Shown: one piece after another, positions 1-6,517 of the stretch
How positions within the stretch are numbered: the first letter of the stretch is position 1
Layout of the letters: each line of letters begins with the position of its first letter
Assembly (NCBI GenBank): GCA_023416275.1
Contig: JAEZIB010000069.1
Location: 1 to 11,828, forward strand
Length of the DNA: 11,828 bases
Direction of reading: 5' to 3'
From: Bacillota bacterium
GTDB taxonomy: Bacteria; Bacillota; Clostridia; Acetivibrionales; DSM-1351
Notes under the pieces: model-generated
What the model was told of the DNA's origin: nothing
The model's input: only the letters and a program-made list of their open reading frames with translations
The model's database searches: none
Translations under genes and position numbers: made by a program

Positions 1-219
1 ATTGCAGGCTGTGATCCTGTTGCTGCTGATACAGTAGCTGCAAGGCTTTTGGGCTTCAGACCACAGGGAGTAAGATACTTATTTGAATGTGCCAATAAAA
101 AATTAGGTGAGAGTGATATCGAAAAAATAAGCATAGAGGGAATACCTTTAGTTGAAGCCGAAAACATTTTCAGCAAGGCGGCCTATGGTGATGGTATCGC
201 TGTTGATAAGTCTAATTGA
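1..219 (+). CDS. DUF362-type protein, C-terminal fragment
   Basis: The first reading frame is open from the window edge to a TGA at 217-219, giving the last 72 residues of a protein whose start lies outside. It begins IAGCDPVAADTVAARLLGF, which matches my memory of the C-terminal region of DUF362 proteins (a conserved D-P-V-A-x-D-x-V-A-A-R block, then a Y/H-L segment and a G-x-x-D-I turn). DUF362 proteins are poorly characterised and are sometimes fused to ferredoxin-like iron-sulfur domains; no cysteine cluster is visible in this part. The gene is followed by an intrinsic terminator and a new promoter, so it is probably not cotranscribed with the marR-exporter genes. The family call rests on motif recognition alone and the specific function is unknown. 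Confidence 0.7.
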   Translation: MAGCDPVAADTVAARLLGFRPQGVRYLFECANKKLGESDIEKISIEGIPLVEAENIFSKAAYGDGIAVDKSN

Positions 220-255
220 ACTAGAAGAACTTTTAATGGCATGACAATAATAAAA

Positions 256-313
256 CTCAAGCTTCGCATAGATATAGGAGTAAAATTTGCGAGGTTTGAG
301 GATTTTATTTTTT
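256..313 (+). terminator. Intrinsic terminator after the DUF362 gene
   Basis: The arms CTCAAGCTTCGCA (256-268) and TGCGAGGTTTGAG (288-300) form a 13-bp stem with two G-U wobbles as RNA. It is followed by GATTTTATTTTTT, a T-rich tract at 303-313. The loop is 19 nt. It sits 37 nt after the stop codon and just before the next promoter, as expected for a unit boundary. Confidence 0.8.
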
Positions 314-330
314 AATAAACAAAATACATA

Positions 331-359
331 TTGACAAATAGAGATACAGGAATTATATT
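331..359 (+). promoter_or_regulatory. Sigma-A type promoter of the marR-ABC operon
   Basis: TTGACA (331-336) and TATATT (354-359) are separated by exactly 17 bp, close to the housekeeping consensus. Transcription should begin near 366, which leaves an untranslated leader of about 260 nt before the MarR gene. Confidence 0.75.
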
Positions 360-363
360 AAAA

Positions 364-396
364 TAGTAAACCGATTAACTATTAGTTGGTTTACTA
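364..396. promoter_or_regulatory. Palindromic operator candidate at the start site
   Basis: TAGTAAACC (364-372) and GGTTTACTA (388-396) are perfect 9-bp inverted arms separated by 15 bp, and a second short dyad AACT-ATT-AGTT lies between them. The palindrome covers the predicted transcription start of the operon whose first gene is a MarR repressor. MarR proteins bind such dyads as dimers and commonly repress their own promoter. Binding by this MarR is inferred, not shown. Confidence 0.55.
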
Positions 397-647
397 AATT
401 AAGTTTCGTTCCAAAGTTTTTGGACCATTGAGCACTGTTTTTGATGTGAATTATACTCTTAAATATACATAAAATGCAGTTGCTAATTTTAGTAATTGCT
501 TTGGCAACAAACCATTTATAATTATCTCGTGCTGATAGATTTTGCGAGAGTTGATTGAAATAAATATACATAGATTAATTAAATTCTAGAAAGGAGTATT
601 TATTGGACTATTGCACTTTTTAAACATTGTCCAATGATGATGAATAT
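397..647 (+). other. Long leader upstream of marR, with small hairpins and a mini-ORF
   Basis: About 250 nt without an identifiable gene. It holds a small hairpin TCCAAA-GTT-TTTGGA (410-424) and an imperfect inverted repeat TTGCTAA/TTAGTAA (480-495). A strong Shine-Dalgarno AAGGAG (591-596) does not serve the MarR start. It is instead well placed for a TTG at 603 that opens a six-codon frame ending at TAA 621-623. No known riboswitch consensus was recognised. Confidence 0.4.
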
Positions 648-1163
648 ATGAAAATATCTTTTTTAGATATAGCAAGGAAAATGAATACGCTTAGTATACT
701 TCATAGAATTACTATTCAAAAGCAAGCTTCAAAAAATGGATTATACTTTGGGCAGCCGCCAATACTTGAATATGTTGCAAACCATAATCAATGTACTCAG
801 CGAGAGGTTGCAGACTTTATGAAGGTATCTCCTGCATCTATAGCTACATCTGTAAAACGTATGCAAAAGGCTGGTCTGCTTGAAAAAATGGCTGATGATA
901 GTGATTTGCGATATAACCGATTAAAGATTACAGAAAAGGGCAAAGAGCTTACGTATAGATGCCGTAAAGACTTTGATAAGGTGGATGCTCAAATGTTTTC
1001 GGGTTTTTCCAATGAGGAATGTAAGCAACTATATGGCTATTATGAAAGAATGATAAAAAATTTGTCTACAGATGAATTTGCAGATAAGTCAATTTTTTCT
1101 CTTATTGCTGAGGGGAAAAAGCTATTGGCCCATCAAAATAAGGAGGAAATTGATAGTGATTAA
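648..1163 (+). CDS. MarR-family transcriptional regulator
   Basis: A 171-residue winged-helix repressor of the MarR family, probably controlling its own operon and the downstream exporter in response to a small ligand. The middle of the protein has the expected order: a helix-turn-helix with recognition helix SPASIATSVKRMQKAGLL, then a wing with the family pattern D-x-D-x-R-x-x-x-L-x-I-T-x-x-G (DSDLRYNRLKITEKG). The helices on either side would form the dimer interface. The start is uncertain. ATG 648 is the first in-frame ATG but has no clear Shine-Dalgarno; a TTG at 627 is also in frame and equally lacks one, and would add seven residues. The end overlaps the first ABC gene by 8 nt, so the genes are translationally linked. 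Family assignment is firm; ligand and targets are unknown. Confidence 0.88.
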   Translation: MKISFLDIARKMNTLSILHRITIQKQASKNGLYFGQPPILEYVANHNQCTQREVADFMKVSPASIATSVKRMQKAGLLEKMADDSDLRYNRLKITEKGKELTYRCRKDFDKVDAQMFSGFSNEECKQLYGYYERMIKNLSTDEFADKSIFSLIAEGKKLLAHQNKEEIDSD

Positions 1164-2886
1164 AAAATTAGTACCTTATTTATCAAAATATAAGATTTAT
1201 TCAATACTATGTCCATTAGCTATTGTAGGTGAAGTGCTTTTAGAGATACGAATACCTTATCTTATGGCTAAAATAGTTGATAAGGGTATTCCGTCAAAGG
1301 ATATCACTTACGTACTGCAAACAGGCGGGCTTATGGTGGTAATGGCATTAATTTCTCTGCTCTTTGGGGTACTTGGTTCAAAATTCGGAGCAACTGCAAG
1401 CATGGGCCTTGGTAGCGAGCTTAGAAAAGGTTTGTTTAACAAGATTCAGGATTTTTCTTTTTCTAATATAGACAAATTTAGTACGGCATCATTAATTACT
1501 AGATTAACTACTGATGTTAATAACACACAGAATTCTTTTATGATGATTATTCGAGTGTTGGTACGTGCACCCGTTATGATGGTTAGTGCAACTATTATGG
1601 CATCCACAATAAACAAAAGTCTTGTGACGGTATTTCTGGTAGCTATTCCAGTTCTGGCAATTGTATTTGTAGTAATTGCAAGACTTGCTTATCCGCGCTT
1701 TTCTAAATTACTAAAAAAATATGATACGCTAAATTCTTCAGTTCAGGAGAACTTAATTGCTATACGAGTTGTAAAGGCCTTTGTACGTTCACAATATGAA
1801 AAACTTAAATTCAAAGCTGCTAACGATGAGTTGATGAACGCATCAATGAGGGCTGAAAAAATTGTTATCTTTAATATGCCATTTATGCAAATTACAATAT
1901 ACTCTTGTATTGTTACTATTCTGTGGTTTGGCGGAAATATGATAATTGCAGGAGATATGCTTACAGGGGAATTAATAAGCTTCATTAGCTATGTTACGCA
2001 AATATTGGTATCTCTTATGATGATATCTATGGTACTTATCACGGTAATACTTTCCCGAGCCTCTGTTAACAGAATTATAGAAGTGCTTGAAGAGAATACA
2101 TATATAACAGATGCACAGGGAAGCGGTGAGCAGATAGTAAAGGATGGTTCAATTATTTTCGAAGATGTATCCTTTAGGTACAACTCTCAAGTTGATGCTA
2201 ATATTCTAGAGCATGTAAATATTCACATTAAGTCAGGGCAAACAGTTGGTATAATTGGTGGTACAGGTTCTTCAAAAACTACCTTGGTTCAGCTTATTGC
2301 TAGATTGTATGATGTTACGCAAGGAAAAGTCATTGTAGGCGGTGTAGATGTACGTGATTACAAATTAAATAAATTAAGGGATGCAGTTGCAATGGTGCTT
2401 CAGAAGAATGTACTGTTTTCAGGTACAATAAAGGATAATTTGCTTTGGGGAAATAAAAATGCCACCAATGAACAAATTGTTGCAGCATGTAAGGCAGCTC
2501 AGGCACATGATTTTATAGAGAGCTTTCCAAAGGGCTATGAAACTGAGTTAGGGCAAGGTGGTGTAAATGTTTCAGGTGGTCAGAAACAACGCCTTTGTAT
2601 TGCAAGAGCATTGCTTAAAAATCCTAAGGTTTTGATACTAGATGACAGTACTAGTGCTGTGGATACAGCAACAGACGCAAAAATTCGTGAAGAACTACGC
2701 AAGTATAGCAGAGAGATTACAACTATTATTATTGCGCAGAGAATCAGCTCAGTATGCGATGCAGATGAAATTATTGTGCTAGATGATGGTAAAGTAAACG
2801 CAATTGGCACACATGATGAATTACTCCAAAATAACCAGATTTATAAGGAAGTATATCATTCGCAGCAGGAAGGGGTGAGTGCATAA
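1156..2886 (+). CDS. ABC exporter half-transporter with degenerate ATPase site
   Basis: A 576-residue type IV (ABCB-like) exporter subunit: six membrane segments in residues 1-305 and a nucleotide-binding domain from about 330. GTG 1156 was chosen because AGGAGG (1141-1146) lies 9 nt before it and the protein then begins IKKLVPYLSKYK, typical of the family; upstream in-frame codons only extend into marR. Walker A is GGTGSSKT (368-375), with Ser373 in place of the usual third glycine. The Q-loop is Gln416 and the signature VSGGQ (472-476) is intact. Walker B ends in Asp496-Asp497, so the catalytic Glu is Asp, and the H-loop His is Gln528. This is the degenerate subunit of a heterodimeric exporter, comparable with TM287 or LmrC. 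It shares an ATAATG junction with the second subunit. The substrate cannot be read from sequence; efflux of drugs or metabolites is the usual role. Confidence 0.93.
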   Translation: MIKKLVPYLSKYKIYSILCPLAIVGEVLLEIRIPYLMAKIVDKGIPSKDITYVLQTGGLMVVMALISLLFGVLGSKFGATASMGLGSELRKGLFNKIQDFSFSNIDKFSTASLITRLTTDVNNTQNSFMMIIRVLVRAPVMMVSATIMASTINKSLVTVFLVAIPVLAIVFVVIARLAYPRFSKLLKKYDTLNSSVQENLIAIRVVKAFVRSQYEKLKFKAANDELMNASMRAEKIVIFNMPFMQITIYSCIVTILWFGGNMIIAGDMLTGELISFISYVTQILVSLMMISMVLITVILSRASVNRIIEVLEENTYITDAQGSGEQIVKDGSIIFEDVSFRYNSQVDANILEHVNIHIKSGQTVGIIGGTGSSKTTLVQLIARLYDVTQGKVIVGGVDVRDYKLNKLRDAVAMVLQKNVLFSGTIKDNLLWGNKNATNEQIVAACKAAQAHDFIESFPKGYETELGQGGVNVSGGQKQRLCIARALLKNPKVLILDDSTSAVDTATDAKIREELRKYSREITTIIIAQRISSVCDADEIIVLDDGKVNAIGTHDELLQNNQIYKEVYHSQQEGVSA

Positions 2887-4775
2887 TGGCAGGACCAGCT
2901 AAACATAATTTTCAAAAGCCAAAAAGTGCAGGAAAAACTCTTGGCCGTGTTTTTGGATATATGCTTAATAAGAAATGGCTGCTTATTGTAGTGGCATTTT
3001 TTGTAATAATTAGTTCAGCAGCAGGTGTGGCAGGTACTTACTTTTTAAAGCCTCTTATTAATGACTATATTATACCACTTATTGGAATCAACCCCTCACA
3101 AGCTGATTTAGCTCCTTTTATTTATATGATTCTGTTATTGGGTTCCATTTATTTGATTGGAGCATTATCAACATATGTATACAGCCGTATCATGGTGAGG
3201 ATTTCAAATGGTGCACTTAATTCAATTCGTAAGGATTTATTTAATAGTATGCAGGATCTGCCAATAAAATATTTCGACACTCATACACATGGAGAACTGA
3301 TGAGTCGTTATACCAGCGATGTTGATACTCTTCGTGAGGCAATCAGCAATGGTGTGACACAGCTCATAACCTCGGCAATTACGGTTATTGGTACATTTGT
3401 TATGATGTTAGTACTTAGTCCTGTTTTAACACTGCTTATTATCGTTATGCTGTTTGTAATGTTTGCAGTTATAAAAAAGATTGGAAGTAAGAGCGCTGAA
3501 TATTTTAAGAGACAGCAAAAAGCTGTTGGTGCAGCAAATGGCTATATAGAGGAAATGATTGAGGGTCAAAAGGTTGTTAAGGTTTTTTGCCATGAGGATA
3601 ACACTAAAAGCCAATTTGCTGTGCTAAATGAAAATCTTCGCCTTGCAGCAACAAATGCTCATACATATGCCAGTATCATGATGCCAATTATGGGGAATTT
3701 ATCATATGCAAATTATGCGCTTACGGCTGCTGCAGGTGCAATGATGGTAATTGCTGGGCGTATAGATATTGGCTCTATAGCTTCATTTTTACAATATACA
3801 CGCTCTTTTTCTCAGCCAATAACTCAAATAAGCCAACAGTTTAATTCAATACTTGCCGCGCTTGCTGGTGCTGAGAGAATTTTTGAGATTATTGATGAGA
3901 AGCCTGAACAAGACAATGGCTATGTCACTTTGGTGAATGTGAATGAAAATCAAGATGGGACTTTAATTGAGTGTGATACACATACTGATATATGGGCATG
4001 GAGATACCCACACCACGATGGAACAACAACATATACAAAGCTAAAGGGCGACGTTCAGTTCTCTGAAGTGGATTTTGGATATGATGATAACAATTTGGTT
4101 TTACATAATATATCCCTTTTTGCAAAAGCAGGACAAAAGATTGCTTTCGTTGGTTCAACAGGTGCAGGAAAGACTACAATTACGAATTTGATAAATCGTT
4201 TTTATGATGTACAAAATGGAGAGATATGCTATGACGGGATAAATATTAATAAAATAAAAAAAGATGATTTAAGAAGCACGCTTGCTATGGTTTTACAGGA
4301 CACACACCTATTTACTGGTACAGTAAGGGATAATATCCGTTATGGTAGGCTTGATGCTACTGATGAGGAAATTTTGGCGGCGGCAAAGCTTGCAAATGCA
4401 GATAGTTTCATTAAGCATTTGCCGCAAGGATACGATACCATGCTTGTTTCAGACGGTTCAAATCTGAGTCAAGGACAGCGACAGCTAATTGCCATTGCAC
4501 GTGCAGCAGTAGCAAATCCACCTGTTTTGATACTAGATGAGGCAACTAGTTCTATTGATACCAGAACAGAAGCCCTTATTGAAAAAGGTATGGATAAACT
4601 AATGAAGGGACGCACAGTTTTTGTCATAGCTCACCGACTTTCCACAGTACGGAATGCTGACATAATTATTGTGTTGGAAAATGGTGAAATTATAGAGTGT
4701 GGAAATCATGAAGAATTGATTACCGGTCACGGAAAGTACTATCAACTGTACACTGGTCAGTTTGAGTTGTCGTGA
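2886..4775 (+). CDS. ABC exporter half-transporter, catalytic partner subunit
   Basis: A 629-residue exporter subunit whose ATG overlaps the last base of the preceding gene's stop, with AAGGGG-type Shine-Dalgarno at 2870-2875. Six membrane segments lie in about residues 30-310. The ATPase domain has a canonical Walker A GSTGAGKT (423-430), Q-loop Gln471, Walker B with Asp551-Glu552 and H-loop His583. Its signature is LSQGQ (527-531) rather than LSGGQ. With the first subunit this gives one good site (Walker motifs here plus VSGGQ there) and one poor site, the hallmark of asymmetric heterodimeric exporters. Residues of about 346-388, between membrane and ATPase domains, form an extra charged and aromatic segment (including DIWAWRYPHHDG) absent from minimal exporters; I recall similar inserts in Clostridia homologues. 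This is the last gene of the marR unit. Confidence 0.93.
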   Translation: MAGPAKHNFQKPKSAGKTLGRVFGYMLNKKWLLIVVAFFVIISSAAGVAGTYFLKPLINDYIIPLIGINPSQADLAPFIYMILLLGSIYLIGALSTYVYSRIMVRISNGALNSIRKDLFNSMQDLPIKYFDTHTHGELMSRYTSDVDTLREAISNGVTQLITSAITVIGTFVMMLVLSPVLTLLIIVMLFVMFAVIKKIGSKSAEYFKRQQKAVGAANGYIEEMIEGQKVVKVFCHEDNTKSQFAVLNENLRLAATNAHTYASIMMPIMGNLSYANYALTAAAGAMMVIAGRIDIGSIASFLQYTRSFSQPITQISQQFNSILAALAGAERIFEIIDEKPEQDNGYVTLVNVNENQDGTLIECDTHTDIWAWRYPHHDGTTTYTKLKGDVQFSEVDFGYDDNNLVLHNISLFAKAGQKIAFVGSTGAGKTTITNLINRFYDVQNGEICYDGININKIKKDDLRSTLAMVLQDTHLFTGTVRDNIRYGRLDATDEEILAAAKLANADSFIKHLPQGYDTMLVSDGSNLSQGQRQLIAIARAAVANPPVLILDEATSSIDTRTEALIEKGMDKLMKGRTVFVIAHRLSTVRNADIIIVLENGEIIECGNHEELITGHGKYYQLYTGQFELS

Positions 4776-5287
4776 GGTAGTATAAGAAGTTAATTAAAAG
4801 GTTTGGGGATTAGAGCGAGATAGTGCTAAGAAAGAAAATGGAAGCACATATAAGCTAAGAGAATACAAATGATAACAAAGATACTAAATACAAGAGGTGG
4901 AAATTACAGATCTACTTACCTTAGAAGGACATTCAGTGGAATTCTGCCACAGAACCTAGTGGAGTATTCACAAATAGGTCACGGCTAAGGTGTTCAGTAT
5001 CAATAGAAATTACTGATTTTAATACAGGTATACAACAGTTTAAAACTAAAATAGGAACATCTGAAATATGTAAATTATTTATGGTACAGTTAATGAAAGG
5101 TAGCTGCCTCCAATGAAATATTGATTTAGGGCAGCTACCTTTTACGTATAGATTATTAATTCAACTTTTGGGCTGTTAGTGCTTATCGAGCATATCAGCT
5201 ATAGCATATGTAATACTATTTTGCATCTAAAATATAGAAAAGACATATTTGTATAAAAAGTTGATACGCTGAGTTATAGCTCTTTTA
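4776..5287. other. Convergent intergenic region, 512 bp
   Basis: No confident gene. A short plus-strand frame at 4869-4988 (39 codons, MITKILNTRGGNYRST...) has only a weak ribosome site and no recognised relatives. A strong hairpin at 5096-5142 ends the exporter unit. From 5161 to 5264 there is a segment bounded by inverted TCAACTTTT and AAAAGTTGA, containing the internal hairpin TGCT-TATCG-AGCA; it may be a diverged member of the TCAACTTTCG repeat family seen elsewhere in the window. Confidence 0.5.
5096..5143. terminator. Bidirectional terminator between convergent units
   Basis: AAAGGTAGCTGCC (5096-5108) pairs perfectly with GGCAGCTACCTTT (5130-5142), a 13-bp stem. The 21-nt loop has its own CAAT/ATTG pairing. 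T-runs are short on both strands (TTTT on plus, TTT on minus). The position, downstream of both the exporter and the aminotransferase gene, supports termination of both units. Confidence 0.7.
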
Positions 5288-6466
5288 TTATTTAAATTCC
5301 TTTGCTAACGCCTTAAATGCTGGCAGTGAGTTCTTTATAGTTTCCAGACTGCAGCAATATGCCAATCTGAAATAACCTGGACCTCCAAAGCCTGAACCTG
5401 GAACAATAAGTAGATTATATTTTAAGGCTCTGTTTTTAAATTCCACATCATCTGCAATTAATGCCTTAGGAAACAGATAGAAGGCTCCATCAGGCTTAAC
5501 GCATTCATAACCGAAGCTTATAAGACTATTGTAAAGTAAATCTCTTCTCTCTTTGTAAATATTTAAATCTACTGAGGAATCAATTGTTTTTGCAACTATC
5601 TTTTGGAAAAGTGCAGGTGCATTAACAAAGCCTAAAATTCTGTTGCAGTAAATAAGACCGCCCATCAGAGTGTCTATATCTTCAGCCTCAGAATTTGTTG
5701 CTATATAGCCCATACGCTCACCAGGAAGGGATAGGGACTTGCTAAAGCAATCAATCATAATAGCATTTCTGTATATTGTTAATATGTTAGGAACTTCTAC
5801 ATCATAAGCTAATTTTCTATAGGGCTCATCGGAGATAATATAAATTGTATGCCCAAACTCGTTACTTTTTCTTTCTAATACCTTTGCAATACTATTTAAT
5901 ATTTCTCTATTATAAACTACACCTGTAGGGTTATTTGGGGTGTTAATAAGTACAGCCTTTGTATTTGCAGTTATGTTTTTTTCCAAAAGCTCAGCATCAG
6001 GCAAAAATGTACTATGGTCGGTATCAATGATTTTTATTTTTCCGCCGTGATTATCAATATAGGAGTTATATTCTACAAAATATGGAGCAAAAACAATTAC
6101 TTCTTCTCCTGGATTTAGAAGAGTCTTTAATACTACATTCAAAGCTCCGCCAGCACCGACTGTCATAACAATATTTTCAAAACTGAGATTTAGTCCAGTT
6201 TCTCTATTAATTTTTTGTGCAATGGTCTCTCTTACTTCAGGGTAACCTGCATTATTCATATATGAATGCATTTTTAATTCTTCTGAATTAGCAAGCTCAA
6301 GTAAAGCAGCTTTAACCTCAGCAGGAGGTTCGGGATCTGGATTACCAAGAGAAAAATCATAGACCTTGTCATCTCCATAAAGCTTTCTTAATTTTGCACC
6401 TTCTTCAAACATAGCTCTTATCATAGATGAGTTTTTAATATTGTAACTAATTTTATCGGATATCAT
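5288..6466 (-). CDS. Class I/II PLP-dependent aminotransferase
   Basis: A 392-residue fold-type I aminotransferase that should move an amino group between an amino acid and a 2-oxo acid in the cytosol. Visible family residues: the substrate-side SLGNPDPEPP loop (39-48), NNPTG (178-182), the pyridine-nitrogen aspartate in ISDEPY (Asp213), the Schiff-base lysine in FSKSLSLPGERMGY (Lys243), and the C-terminal FRLAY arginine (Arg367) that binds the substrate carboxylate. Length is normal. AGGAGG at 6475-6480 lies 8 nt before the ATG, so the start is secure. It is 51 bp downstream of rqcH with no terminator between them, so they are probably one operon. The family includes aspartate and alanine aminotransferase-like enzymes; specificity cannot be settled from sequence. 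Confidence 0.92.
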   Translation of the reverse strand: MISDKISYNIKNSSMIRAMFEEGAKLRKLYGDDKVYDFSLGNPDPEPPAEVKAALLELANSEELKMHSYMNNAGYPEVRETIAQKINRETGLNLSFENIVMTVGAGGALNVVLKTLLNPGEEVIVFAPYFVEYNSYIDNHGGKIKIIDTDHSTFLPDAELLEKNITANTKAVLINTPNNPTGVVYNREILNSIAKVLERKSNEFGHTIYIISDEPYRKLAYDVEVPNILTIYRNAIMIDCFSKSLSLPGERMGYIATNSEAEDIDTLMGGLIYCNRILGFVNAPALFQKIVAKTIDSSVDLNIYKERRDLLYNSLISFGYECVKPDGAFYLFPKALIADDVEFKNRALKYNLLIVPGSGFGGPGYFRLAYCCSLETIKNSLPAFKALAKEFK

Positions 6467-6517
6467 ATTATATTCCTCCTACATGGTATTATATAAATAG
6501 TTTATAATTTAATGCTT

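Noticed and set aside
353..571. Minus-strand 72-codon frame opposite the marR leader
   Set aside because: It overlaps the promoter and palindrome, has a low-complexity composition and resembles no family I recognise.
603..647. Frameshift joining the TTG-603 mini frame to marR
   Set aside because: Adding or removing a single base in the T-run leads to early stops in either case, so a simple sequencing or mutational frameshift does not restore a longer MarR.
1072..1155. Upstream extension of the first ABC subunit
   Set aside because: The open frame continues back inside marR, but AGGAGG at 1141-1146 and family N-termini point to GTG 1156.
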